The notes: generated from the letters alone by a model not told the origin. DNA of 19,110 nucleotides from a bacterium Ga0077546 (GCA_001464165.1 LNEX01000221.1:1-19110); one strand, 5' to 3'; counted from the stretch's first letter, positions 8,162-16,261 are shown. Translations and numbers: made by a program.

Positions 8162-8999
8162 CTTTTGACCGTACTTCTACTGAATGGAATGTTGCCACCA
8201 TGGGCAGTGCTAGACTGCCAAGTCTTTTGGCCTGATTGGTCACTAAGAAAACAGCACACAGTGTCAGTATAACTGTCGCCATTGTCTGATTGCCTGCAGT
8301 GGTAGAAGTTAGCGTTAGTAGGGCTATCAGCACAAGTAGCACAAGGCCAATGCTATCAATTACTTTGATTTGCTTGTCTTCACTGGTTATCTGTTTCGAA
8401 ATAAGAAAATATGCCATGGGCATCAGCTGTAGGGTGTGCAGAGCGGCGAAGTGGGCCAGCTTTAACCCGCTCGGGAGGCTAAGAGCAGAGCTAGATTGGT
8501 GTTGGCCAATCTCAATAAGCATCAAGCCTCCGGGCAAGCAGCCGAACATTGCAAGGCCAGTTGCCCAGAGCAGAGCGCTGCGCAGAGCCTTTGGAATGCT
8601 TTCATTTAGAAGCTGTCTGAAGGAAACTAATATCAAAAAGGATGGCGGGAGAATCGCTAGGCGACCGATGCTTAGTAGTGCTGTGCTTTGCCAGGTTGGT
8701 GCAAGGGCTTGAATCATTAGGGTGGATAGCTCCAAAGTTCCACCTAGGCAAGCACCTATTGCTGCCCATTCCAGTATTGGGCGGTCGCTAGTTAGCTGCT
8801 TTAACAGCCAGAACATTGTTACTGCATAGAGAGCCAGTGATGCACTAAATTTGGCTAGCTTGATGTAGCCTAGTTGCCTGCTTTCCACGCCTGCAAAGCT
8901 GAGGCAGTGGTGGATGGCGATGAGAAAGAATAATAGGCTGATAGCAGCCAGCAATTTGAGCGAGATCTCTTGTTGAGTGTGGTGATTTTTCATGGTCAT
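8139..8999 (-). CDS. unrecognised multi-pass membrane protein
   Basis: I do not recognise this 286-residue protein. It has about seven or eight hydrophobic helices, starting with one at about residues 15-35, a short polar N-terminus with two His (MTMKNHHTQQ), and a charged C-terminal tail (VRSKEKKTPHY). I see no catalytic motif, binding signature or conserved repeat. Two ATG codons lie at the start (8999 and 8993); the first is used here and has GAGAAG upstream. It is transcribed away from the split beta-CASP gene with 216 bases between them, and its 3' end runs into the terminator of the convergent tRNA-Ser. Continuous hydrophobic coding over the whole frame supports a real gene. Confidence 0.7.
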   Translation of the reverse strand: MTMKNHHTQQEISLKLLAAISLLFFLIAIHHCLSFAGVESRQLGYIKLAKFSASLALYAVTMFWLLKQLTSDRPILEWAAIGACLGGTLELSTLMIQALAPTWQSTALLSIGRLAILPPSFLILVSFRQLLNESIPKALRSALLWATGLAMFGCLPGGLMLIEIGQHQSSSALSLPSGLKLAHFAALHTLQLMPMAYFLISKQITSEDKQIKVIDSIGLVLLVLIALLTLTSTTAGNQTMATVILTLCAVFLVTNQAKRLGSLALPMVATFHSVEVRSKEKKTPHY

Positions 9000-9215
9000 C
9001 GGCTTCTCTATCAGAATGTCGCAATGCCGCAGCTAGCTGCTTTTGCTGCCAGGGATGAAGTTTCTTAGCGTAATAGTCGAATGTTCGAGAAAATTGGGCT
9101 TATGTGCTTTAAAACGAACTGAGAGCAATTAAAGTTCAATTCGGTAGATTAAACTTTGGCGGTAGTTATTCTAAATTCTAAAATGGGTCTGGTTTAAGTA
9201 TCGTATATGGTGTCA

Positions 9216-10004
9216 CTAATTCTGCTCTGGCTCTTGGCCAATTGTCAGCATCTCACCGTGTGATGGAATTTCTGCTTCAATATCAAACCTTGCCTTTAGC
9301 TCGCTTTTTAGTTCGTGCAGCTGATGGTTTTCGCCATGGGTCAAGATAATTCTGGCGCCGCTTTTGGCTATGGGCTCTACCCAATGGAGAAGATCGCTTT
9401 GACCGGCGTGAGCGCTAAAGCCTTGAATGTTAGCTATTTTGGCCCTAACGTTGATTGTCTCACCGAAAATCTTAATGGGTTTAGCTTCTAAAAGGCGCCT
9501 GCCCATTGAGTCTTTAGCCTGAAAACCGACAATTAGAACTAGTGTTTCAGCAATGCCTAAGTTATGGCGAAAATGATGCAAAATCCGGCCAGCGTCGCAC
9601 ATGCCGGACCCAGCAAGAATGAGACAGGGACCACTGATCGCATTCAATGCCTGCGATTCTTCAGCTGTTGCACAATATTTTAGAGTTGGTAGTTGTTGAT
9701 GCAGCTGTCCTTCTCTAAACAGGTCTTTAGCCTCATCATCCATCATATCTAGATGGTCGCTGTAAATGTCAGTGGCCGCCGCTGCCATGGGGCTATCCAA
9801 ATAGATAGGAAAGGGCTCTACTGCTCCCGAGTGAAACATTTGGGCAAGATGGTAGAGCAGTTGCTGCGTGCGGCCCACAGCAAAGGTTGGAATTAGTATC
9901 TTGCCTCTTTTTGCTACGGTCTCTTTAATTAAGTCGATCATGAGCTGCACTGATTCTTCATAGGGTCGATGCTCGCGGCCACCATAGGTCGACTCAAGAA
10001 ACAC
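9216..10004 (-). CDS. metallo-beta-lactamase/beta-CASP RNase-like protein, C-terminal part of a split gene
   Basis: This 262-residue frame holds the beta-CASP and RNA-specificity part of a COG1236-type (YSH1/CPSF73-like) metallo-hydrolase. It begins with FLESTYGGREH, whose Glu is beta-CASP motif A. It continues with PTFAVGRTQQLLY, GSGMCDAGRI and QGFSAHAGQSD (motif B His), and ends with ILTHGE (motif C His). It lacks the Asp and HxHxDH metal motifs, which are in the frame just upstream. The start is GTG at 10004, sharing its first base with the upstream TAG stop; GGAG lies eight bases before it, so re-initiation is possible. Alternatively the gene is broken by a small deletion or an assembly error. 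The N- and C-terminal frames together give 453 residues, a little under the usual family length. Confidence 0.82.
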   Translation of the reverse strand: MFLESTYGGREHRPYEESVQLMIDLIKETVAKRGKILIPTFAVGRTQQLLYHLAQMFHSGAVEPFPIYLDSPMAAAATDIYSDHLDMMDDEAKDLFREGQLHQQLPTLKYCATAEESQALNAISGPCLILAGSGMCDAGRILHHFRHNLGIAETLVLIVGFQAKDSMGRRLLEAKPIKIFGETINVRAKIANIQGFSAHAGQSDLLHWVEPIAKSGARIILTHGENHQLHELKSELKARFDIEAEIPSHGEMLTIGQEPEQN

Positions 10005-10579
10005 TAAATTGGCTCCAAGTCACCAGAAAAAATTAGCCTGAGTTGTTCGCTCTTGCTTTTTTGGGTCATGATTACGCTTGAAGAGCCGATAATATGACCC
10101 GCTTCAACTAGCCTAATGGTGATTTCATCGGCGATTTTTGTTTCGCTGTTGTAAGGCAAAGGGTAAAACAGAGAGAAGACTCGCTCGGCGTCTTTCATGG
10201 CAAATAGCGGCTTTATTGTTGGAAGGCCAGCTTTAATTCTTTTGCGATTTTCACGGTTAGTGTCGTCTACTTGAATTTTTGCGGCATCGCTCAAAATTAG
10301 ACGGGCAATATCTAGTGTGCCAGAGGTACCGTAAATTGGGCCTCTAAAGCCCGCTTTTGTAAGAAGAGGGAGTCGGCCGCAGTGATCTAAATGACCGTGG
10401 GTTAAAACCACAGCTTCAACTTTTTCGGCCACGATCGACTTAGGAATGAAGTTGAATTTGTCGAGACGTTTTGAGCCTTGAAACAATCCACAGTCGACTA
10501 GAAGTCTGGCTTTTTTTGTTTCAATTAGGTAACAAGAACCAGTGACAGCATTGGCTGCACCGTGCAGGGTAATGAACAC
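10004..10579 (-). CDS. metallo-beta-lactamase/beta-CASP RNase-like protein, N-terminal part of a split gene
   Basis: This 191-residue frame holds the N-terminal metallo-beta-lactamase portion of a COG1236-type hydrolase, a family of RNA-processing nucleases. Visible motifs are LLVDCGLFQG, the zinc motif THGHLDHCG (HxHxDH), VEAGHIIGSSSV (motif 3 His) and IFSGDL (motif 4 Asp). Right after SGDL the frame reads EPI and stops. In intact relatives about 15 residues link SGDLG to the ADxxLxESTYG strand. Here the link is missing and the next strand (ANLVFLESTYG) is in another frame. The start is GTG at 10579, six bases after the stop of the 591-residue protein gene, so the two are probably one operon. 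By itself this half lacks the last metal ligand and the beta-CASP domain. Confidence 0.82.
   Translation of the reverse strand: MFITLHGAANAVTGSCYLIETKKARLLVDCGLFQGSKRLDKFNFIPKSIVAEKVEAVVLTHGHLDHCGRLPLLTKAGFRGPIYGTSGTLDIARLILSDAAKIQVDDTNRENRKRIKAGLPTIKPLFAMKDAERVFSLFYPLPYNSETKIADEITIRLVEAGHIIGSSSVIMTQKSKSEQLRLIFSGDLEPI
10013..10016 (-). promoter_or_regulatory. ribosome-binding-like GGAG before the internal GTG of the split beta-CASP gene
   Basis: On the minus strand GGAG is followed after eight bases by the GTG that opens the C-terminal frame. The stop and start overlap as TAGTG. This is the arrangement expected for termination-reinitiation, so both halves could be made from one message. Confidence 0.4.
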
Positions 10580-10585
10580 TTCGGT

Positions 10586-12361
10586 TCAGTTCTCCAGTGA
10601 CTTTTGCCAGTCTTTTGATAATTGCACTATGCCATCTCTCAGTACTTTGAGTGTTTTGGTTTGACGCATAATTGAGCTGACTGCTGCTATATCGTCGGCT
10701 TTCATGGCGTCGACGCCAACTGCTGTTAGGGCGGTAATTGACAGATCTACCGAGTCGAACAGATTTTTAATGGCATGCGCTACTCTGCGGTTGTTTTCAG
10801 CGATATCTTTATCGGTATTTAAGTCAATCTTTTGTGATTCGTCTTCTTCGGGTCGTGCCACAAAGTGGTAGGTGCTTTTTTCGCTGTTGACTCCAGCATT
10901 GCTTAAGGTCTGAGTGGTGGCCTGGCTGGCTATTGCCGCAGCAGTTGCGCTTACTTTTTCGACTGTTTTTGGCTCTGGCTCTGCTTCAGCCTTTACTTTG
11001 ATCTCTGGCTTCGGTTCTGCCTTAAGTTCTGTCTTAAGTTCTGTTTTAAGCTCCACCTTGCTTGGCAAGGGAATATCTTCTGCTTCTTTTGCCACTGGTT
11101 CTATTGGCAGTGGTTCTCTGGCAACTTCAACTTTCGGCTCTACAGTTTCGCGAATTTTTTCGCGCTCTGCTGGTTTGATGGCTTCTTCCTTTTTTGGCTC
11201 TTGCACAGCTTTGCTAAAAAAGCTCAATTCTTCGCGTGGTGCCGCTGTGGGTATCGGCTCTTCAGTCAATTCTTGCGGCTGACTACTAGCGCTACGATTT
11301 AAGTTAGGGCTGGGTGGAGGCAAAGGCGAAATTGACAATTGTCTTGGAGCTGCCGCCGGGCTGGCAAACTGATTGGCTGAATTGTTTGAGTTACCGACTG
11401 TCTGGCTATTTAGATTACTAGCTGCCTGATTGGCTGAATTGCTGCGTTCAGTTTGGGTCTGTCCAAGCAAGTCTGTGTCAGCTGATCTAGAGGCATGAAT
11501 AGATGCGTTTGGCCCACTCAGTGGCATAATGCCTTGACCTTGGCCGACATTGGCTAACTGGGCCAATGTGTGACCGGGACGATCAGCCACTGCTTTCCTC
11601 ACTAATTCGCTTGGTCTTGGTTTCTCGCTGAAAAACATGGTTTGGTCATCCGGTTCGTATGAACGTTCGACCACAACTTCTGGCTGCAGTGCGCTTAAAT
11701 CGTTGGGGTCAAAGACAAAGCGCTCAGTGCTACTGGCTTCGCCGCGAGTGACCTTAACTAGCTGACCAAAGAAGCGGCGCGATAGTGCTGGAATACTTTC
11801 TAGGGCGAGTGCTTGGCCATCTATCGTCCATATCATTTGGCGCGAATTGCCGACTCGGTCTCTAACTAAGAGCAGCTCAACATAAGGTTCAAAATCGCTC
11901 TGGTCAGGCCTAAAGCCAACTAAGAACTTAATGGGTGTGATAAAAGCCCGTACTCGATTTTCTTCAGCTTGCACAAGCAGTGCCCAGTCTCGTGATGAAA
12001 TGTGGCCGATGCAGAAGCGAATCGGTTGGCCGCCCATATCGCTATAGTCGGCCTGGCTGCGCATGCTTGAGGGGCGCTCGCAGTTGACAACGTGCTCGCG
12101 GTGTTCTAACGAGCGATTGAATTCAAAGGCGTATCGTTTAAAGTTGTCGAAGAGCCGGTCTACTACTGAGGCCATATTCTCATTGAGCTTATTGTCGCTT
12201 GAGCCCGTGACTACCGGTTCTTCTGCTTTGCCAGCTGATTCTTCTTGCAGGGCTACCATCCAGCGGTTTGTTTCCTCACCGGTAAATGCCTGGCTGACCG
12301 ACGATAAAATCTTTTCTTTTAGGTCCTCTTCCGTGCGAAGCTTGCGGAAATCGTCGCTCAT
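10586..12361 (-). CDS. unrecognised 591-residue protein with disordered repeat-rich middle
   Basis: I do not recognise this protein. Three regions can be told apart. Residues 1 to about 220 look folded, with mixed helix and strand, including SVVDRLFDNFKRYAFEFNR, a His/Cys-containing stretch and a beta-rich part (WTIDGQALALESIPALSRRF). Residues 225-510 look disordered: first Asn/Gln/Ser-rich, then Pro-rich (PLPPPSP), then a long Lys/Glu/Pro segment with LKTE repeats. Residues 515-591 form a predicted helical domain (NNRRVAHAIKNLFDSVDLS to the end). There is no signal peptide or membrane helix, so it is probably cytosolic. The ATG has AGAGGA four bases upstream. Its stop is six bases before the split beta-CASP gene, suggesting linked function. 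The Lys/Glu tract recalls scaffold or RNA-binding proteins, but that is only a resemblance. Confidence 0.75.
   Translation of the reverse strand: MSDDFRKLRTEEDLKEKILSSVSQAFTGEETNRWMVALQEESAGKAEEPVVTGSSDNKLNENMASVVDRLFDNFKRYAFEFNRSLEHREHVVNCERPSSMRSQADYSDMGGQPIRFCIGHISSRDWALLVQAEENRVRAFITPIKFLVGFRPDQSDFEPYVELLLVRDRVGNSRQMIWTIDGQALALESIPALSRRFFGQLVKVTRGEASSTERFVFDPNDLSALQPEVVVERSYEPDDQTMFFSEKPRPSELVRKAVADRPGHTLAQLANVGQGQGIMPLSGPNASIHASRSADTDLLGQTQTERSNSANQAASNLNSQTVGNSNNSANQFASPAAAPRQLSISPLPPPSPNLNRSASSQPQELTEEPIPTAAPREELSFFSKAVQEPKKEEAIKPAEREKIRETVEPKVEVAREPLPIEPVAKEAEDIPLPSKVELKTELKTELKAEPKPEIKVKAEAEPEPKTVEKVSATAAAIASQATTQTLSNAGVNSEKSTYHFVARPEEDESQKIDLNTDKDIAENNRRVAHAIKNLFDSVDLSITALTAVGVDAMKADDIAAVSSIMRQTKTLKVLRDGIVQLSKDWQKSLEN
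11015..11050 (-). repeat. three tandem 12-base units coding LKTE/LKTE/LKAE
   Basis: On the plus strand the units read TTCTGCCTTAAG, TTCTGTCTTAAG and TTCTGTTTTAAG, in frame with the 591-residue protein. They encode a four-residue charged repeat in its Lys/Glu-rich linker. Copy number in such tracts tends to vary between strains. Confidence 0.8.
11369..11441 (-). repeat. 16-base direct repeat inside the Asn/Ser-rich linker
   Basis: CTGATTGGCTGAATTG occurs at 11369-11384 and again at 11426-11441 (plus-strand reading). Both copies are in the same frame of the 591-residue protein and encode NSANQ. The intervening stretch is also Asn/Gln/Ser-rich, consistent with expansion of a low-complexity linker. 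Confidence 0.75.
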
Positions 12362-12433
12362 TATGTCCTCTCGAATTCAAATTCAAACAATAAGTCTGCC
12401 AGATATATGCCCACATAATTCAAGCTTACTTAC

Positions 12434-13336
12434 TTAAAGTGCCTGGGTGTTTTGCACCATTAATCCCCCGGCGACAATAAGCACGACCCCAGCTAGGCGC
12501 ATCTTGCTCAATTTTTCTTTGAGAAATATGACCGCTCCTAGGTACATCAAGAGTGGGTAGCAGCCTGTAATGACAATGACATATGAAGCTGTTGCCATGG
12601 TCATGGCAAACATGTAGCTGAGGGTGCCAAGTGATAGGCAGATCGATGAAAACCACGAATATTTCCAGGCTTTAGCGTTTCTATAGGCGACTTTGTAATT
12701 TATAAGCCTGAAAACCAGCAGCATCACGGCCAGAATAGCGGCATCCCAAACACACCTGGCATAGTAAATTTTAAATGGCACGTCGAGCTCTAAGGCTTTT
12801 TTGTCAAATAGCCCAGTTACTCCCCAAAGCATAGTAGCCAGTAGGCACATGAGCAAGACAAGACCGTGTTTATTTGCTCTTGCTGCTTTGTGGCCAGCTG
12901 ACGATCCCACTAGAGCGACACCGATGCCAACAAGTAGCGAGCCGAGCATGCGCTCTGGCACCAAGGCTTCGTGTAAGAATAAGTGGGCTAAGACCTGAAC
13001 TATAAGAGGATATGCTGCGGTTATACCTAAGACGAAGCTAGCTTCAGCTTTGGCCATGGCTACTAAATAAAAGAGCATTCCTCCTGATGAAGATAGTGAA
13101 CCCAGGGCCGTCCAGAGCCAGACGGCTGGTGCGACTGTCCAACCACCTTTAAATAGTAGGTTGAGAATTAGCCAGCCAACCGGTACTTCGAGCAGATAGT
13201 AGATGTGTTGAAATAGCAAGACATCTAAGTGGCCGGCGCCTTCCAGTGCTTTCTTGTCAAAAAGTCCCCAGGAGCTCCAGCACAAAAGGGAGATGGCTAT
13301 CAGTACGTTTAATTCCGTACTAAAACTGAAGGGCAT
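12434..13336 (-). CDS. EamA-type (DMT superfamily) transporter
   Basis: A 300-residue inner-membrane protein with about ten hydrophobic helices in two homologous halves, the standard layout of the drug/metabolite transporter superfamily. Each half opens with the same nine residues, GLFDKKALE, at about 24-32 and 175-183. The helix-4 style ASFVLGITAAYPL in half one is matched by ASYVIVITGCYPL in half two, and both halves end with the VG(I/V) and AGG glycine-rich helices typical of EamA. The substrate cannot be told. The ATG at 13336 is preferred; a GTG directly before it (13339) would add one residue. It is divergent from the M50B-like gene and lies 72 bases upstream of the 591-residue gene on the same strand. 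Confidence 0.85.
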   Translation of the reverse strand: MPFSFSTELNVLIAISLLCWSSWGLFDKKALEGAGHLDVLLFQHIYYLLEVPVGWLILNLLFKGGWTVAPAVWLWTALGSLSSSGGMLFYLVAMAKAEASFVLGITAAYPLIVQVLAHLFLHEALVPERMLGSLLVGIGVALVGSSAGHKAARANKHGLVLLMCLLATMLWGVTGLFDKKALELDVPFKIYYARCVWDAAILAVMLLVFRLINYKVAYRNAKAWKYSWFSSICLSLGTLSYMFAMTMATASYVIVITGCYPLLMYLGAVIFLKEKLSKMRLAGVVLIVAGGLMVQNTQAL

Positions 13337-13437
13337 CACTCACATCGTTTAAGCTATGATCATCAAGTCTATCAGCTTGCTTCTATCATGATGCTGATTC
13401 TAGCGTGCTGCCCAACTAATTCGGAAATACATTTCTG

Positions 13438-14478
13438 ATGCCAGCCAAACCTTTTGAAGAAAAGCCTGAAGAAAAGCCACATAAAAAGACCGGTGGTCAA
13501 GCGTTTGGCTTTAGAAAATCACAGCCAAAGCTCAAGGTTTCTGAAACAGTAGAAGAGAAGTTAGCGCGTCTTGAGCATGAAGTTTCTGGAAAAGCCAAAG
13601 TTACTGATTCGTCTGGTTCAAGTCTGCCATCGCCAGTAGTGCCGAAAAAAACTAAGCCTGAGAATATTAACTCTTCAACTGCGTTAGTCGCAGCCAGTCA
13701 ACTGAGCTTCATGCATAATCCCCGTTGGAATATGTCTGTCTTTTGGCTGCTAGTGGTCTTCAGTGTGTTTTTGAGTAATGTTCCGGGCGTTCATTTTTTG
13801 CTGACACCAGTTAGTCAATTTGTAACCATGGTGCATGAAATGGGGCACGCCATTGTTACTATTCTCACTGGTGGTCATGTTGATTTCATGACCGTGGTGA
13901 GCGATGGGCAGGGGCATGCAGGCCTGACTGGCAGTCGCGGTGGTTTGGCTTTTCTCTCTGCACAGGCTGGTTATATTGGCACCACTTTGTTTGGTTGCCT
14001 TTTGATATACCTGGGTCAGTACCCACGATATTCGAAATTGATATTGTCTGGTTTAGGCGTTGCTATGATTGTCGCCTCATTGATATTTATGACCCCAGCT
14101 TTATTCGATCCTATGCGGTTTTTACAAGGTCTAGGAAGCTTGATTTGGGGCCTAGGAATGGGTGCATTCTGCGTTTATCTAGGCAAGAAATTGCAAGCTG
14201 CTTGGGCTAATTTGGTAGTGCTTTTCTTAGCTGTGCAAACAGCTCTTAGCTCGCTAGCTCTAACGTGGTCATTGTTCCCGCATTCACTGGGATTGGCTGG
14301 TGGGGGGTATAGTGACGCCACACTAATGGCTAAAATGATCCCTTTTACACTCCCTGTATTTTGGGTTTTAATCTGGATTGCAATTTCTGTGCTAATGCTA
14401 TTCTTTACTCTCAAACATACCTACGGTGCTGCTTTTATGAAAAAGGGCAGCGCCATGAAACAGATTCCAAAACAATAG
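13438..14478 (+). CDS. M50B-like membrane zinc metalloprotease family protein
   Basis: A 346-residue protein with a charged, probably cytosolic N-terminal region of about 95 residues rich in Lys, Glu and Pro. A membrane helix follows (about 99-118), then the zinc motif HEMGH at 133-137 in MVHEMGHAIVTILTGG, then several more helices. This matches the peptidase M50B-like family, related to site-2 proteases. The segment GGGYSDATLMAKM sits where relatives have the NDA-type Asp, a candidate third zinc ligand. Substrate and proteolytic activity are unknown; many family members are uncharacterised. The N-terminal extension is unusual and is predicted to be disordered. The ribosome-binding site is weak. 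The gene ends 17 bases before the formiminotransferase start and is probably co-transcribed with it. Confidence 0.82.
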   Translation: MPAKPFEEKPEEKPHKKTGGQAFGFRKSQPKLKVSETVEEKLARLEHEVSGKAKVTDSSGSSLPSPVVPKKTKPENINSSTALVAASQLSFMHNPRWNMSVFWLLVVFSVFLSNVPGVHFLLTPVSQFVTMVHEMGHAIVTILTGGHVDFMTVVSDGQGHAGLTGSRGGLAFLSAQAGYIGTTLFGCLLIYLGQYPRYSKLILSGLGVAMIVASLIFMTPALFDPMRFLQGLGSLIWGLGMGAFCVYLGKKLQAAWANLVVLFLAVQTALSSLALTWSLFPHSLGLAGGGYSDATLMAKMIPFTLPVFWVLIWIAISVLMLFFTLKHTYGAAFMKKGSAMKQIPKQ

Positions 14479-14486
14479 ATCTTATT

Positions 14487-14491
14487 GGAGG
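14487..14491 (+). promoter_or_regulatory. ribosome-binding site that fixes the formiminotransferase start
   Basis: GGAGG lies four bases before ATG 14496. The reading frame stays open upstream to 14361 inside the M50B gene, but that upstream stretch codes nothing family-like. The family-conserved MQLVECVPNFSEGR begins exactly at this ATG. Confidence 0.85.
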
Positions 14492-14495
14492 ATCA

Positions 14496-16178
14496 ATGCA
14501 GCTTGTAGAATGTGTGCCCAACTTTTCTGAAGGCCGAAATGAAAAAGTAATAGATGCGATTGCCGATGCTATTCGCGGCGTAAGTGGAGTCAGTCTGCTT
14601 GATGTTGACCCAGGTTATAGTACCAATCGCACTGTGGTTACTTTCGTTGGTCAGCCAGAGCAGGTGGTTGAAGCAGCATATCAAGCCATTTCTAAGGCCT
14701 CGCAACTAATTGATATGCGCAAGCACCAAGGTGAGCATCCTCGCATGGGTGCTACAGATGTTTGCCCGTTTGTACCAGTCAGCGGTATCACCATGGAGCA
14801 ATGTGTAGAGTTAGCCAATACTTTAGGCGAGCGGGTCGGTCGTGATCTTGGCATTCCTATTTATTTGTATGGCGAGGCGGCTAAGAAGGCCGAGCGGCGC
14901 AGTCTAGCTGACATACGGCAAGGCGAATACGAAGCTCTTAACGAGAAAATGAAAGATAGTGGTTTCAAACCCGATTTTGGCCCGTCAGCTTTCAATGCTG
15001 CCAGCGGTGCCACCGTCATTGGTGCTAGGCAATTTCTCATTGCCTACAATGTCAATCTTAATACCCGCTCAAAAAAACTAGCTAACGAAATAGCCTTCAA
15101 TATAAGAGAAGCTGGTCGGGCTAAGCGCAATGGCAAAGGCGAAATAGAGAAAGATGCGTCGGGCAATACTGTTAAAGTTCCAGGCACCTTGAAAGAAGTA
15201 CGAGCAGTTGGCTGGTATGTAGACGAGTATCAGCGGGCCCAAGTCTCAATAAATTTGACTAATTTTGAAATTACTTCTTTGCATCAGGCCTTTGATGAAG
15301 TAGTTCGCCAGGCTGAACTATTGGGCCTGCGAGTAACCGGTAGCGAGATTGTCGGCCTGGTTCCTCTGGCGCCGATGCTTGAGGCGGGGCGGCACTACCT
15401 ACGCAAACAAGGTCGATCAACTGGTATTAGTGAAGCCGAAATTGTTGAGTGTGCGGTTCAGTCTTTGGGGCTGGCTGAACTTTCTCCATTTGTGGCTAAA
15501 GAGAAAATTATTGAGTATCGCGTTGCCCCAGAAGGCAAATTTTTGCGCAATATGAGCTTGTCTGCCTTTGTAGATGAGCTGGCCAGTGAGTCTCCGGCAC
15601 CTGGTGGTGGTAGCGTTGCAGCCCTATGTGGTTCACTATCGGCGGCTTTAAGTGCCATGGTGGCCAACCTCACTTTTGAGAAGAAAGGTTTTGAAGAGAA
15701 GAAGGCCATGATGGAAGGTGTGGGTCGAGATGCTCAACGCCTCAAGCAATGGCTGCTACAAACTGTTGATGACGACATGCTGGCTTTTAATCGCATTCTT
15801 GATGCTCGGCGCATGGCCAAAGGTAGCGAGAGCGAAAAAGCTCTGCGCGATGCTGCCATTTTAGAGGCAAGTAAAGCGGCAACTTTAACCCCGCTGTCAG
15901 TATTGCAGGGTGGGCCAGTATTGCTTGAACTGGCCGCTCGTGTAGTTGAGCATGGCAATCCCAGCTCTTTGTCTGATGGTGCAGTGGCTGCTCTTGTTGC
16001 TGCCGCAGCTGCGGAGGGTGCCTACTATAACGTTTTGATTAATCTGCGGGATTTTGGTCAATCAACTGCTGAGCAAGAATTTGTCAGCGATACTCGCGGC
16101 CAGGCTGACAAATTGATCTCTGTCGTGCGCAGTCGCTCAGAAGAAATCAAGCAATTGGCAATGGCGGCACTAAGTTAA
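14496..16178 (+). CDS. ftcD: bifunctional glutamate formiminotransferase / formimidoyltetrahydrofolate cyclodeaminase
   Basis: A 560-residue fusion close in size and order to animal FTCD (about 540). The N-terminal part (1 to about 330) moves the formimino group from formiminoglutamate to tetrahydrofolate, releasing glutamate. Motifs are VECVPNFSEGRN at the start and GEHPRMGATDVCPFVP, whose His81 matches the catalytic His82 of the animal enzyme. The C-terminal part (about 353-560) is the cyclodeaminase, opening with SLSAFVDELAS and the glycine-rich APGGGSVAALCG, and yields methenyl-THF and ammonia. In many bacteria these are separate proteins. A short insert (KRNGKGEIEKDASGNTVKVP, about 212-231) lies in the transferase half. 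No other histidine-degradation gene is visible here, so the source of formiminoglutamate is open. Confidence 0.95.
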   Translation: MQLVECVPNFSEGRNEKVIDAIADAIRGVSGVSLLDVDPGYSTNRTVVTFVGQPEQVVEAAYQAISKASQLIDMRKHQGEHPRMGATDVCPFVPVSGITMEQCVELANTLGERVGRDLGIPIYLYGEAAKKAERRSLADIRQGEYEALNEKMKDSGFKPDFGPSAFNAASGATVIGARQFLIAYNVNLNTRSKKLANEIAFNIREAGRAKRNGKGEIEKDASGNTVKVPGTLKEVRAVGWYVDEYQRAQVSINLTNFEITSLHQAFDEVVRQAELLGLRVTGSEIVGLVPLAPMLEAGRHYLRKQGRSTGISEAEIVECAVQSLGLAELSPFVAKEKIIEYRVAPEGKFLRNMSLSAFVDELASESPAPGGGSVAALCGSLSAALSAMVANLTFEKKGFEEKKAMMEGVGRDAQRLKQWLLQTVDDDMLAFNRILDARRMAKGSESEKALRDAAILEASKAATLTPLSVLQGGPVLLELAARVVEHGNPSSLSDGAVAALVAAAAAEGAYYNVLINLRDFGQSTAEQEFVSDTRGQADKLISVVRSRSEEIKQLAMAALS

Positions 16179-16218
16179 TTCAAAATCAGCCTATTCTGTA
16201 AAGAGAAGTAAATGGGGC

Positions 16219-16224
16219 TACAAT
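16219..16224 (+). promoter_or_regulatory. possible -10 box upstream of the Glu/Leu/Phe/Val-dehydrogenase homologue
   Basis: TACAAT lies 37 bases before the start codon in the 83-base gap after ftcD. It matches the -10 consensus at 5 of 6 positions, but the -35 position (CTGTAA, 17-base spacer) is weak. The dehydrogenase could equally be read from the ftcD message. Confidence 0.25.
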
Positions 16225-16261
16225 TACCTTACTACCCGATAGGGAGCTGAGAGGGAGCATC

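Noticed and set aside
9029..9040. Palindrome GCAGCTAGCTGC followed by TTTT, as a terminator or operator
   Set aside because: The loop would be only two bases and the T run is short. It lies upstream of a minus-strand gene, where a plus-strand terminator has no obvious purpose. A repressor site cannot be argued from one copy.
14361..14495. Upstream extension of the formiminotransferase frame
   Set aside because: It overlaps the M50B gene by over 100 bases, codes nothing family-like, and the conserved protein starts at ATG 14496, which has GGAGG just before it.
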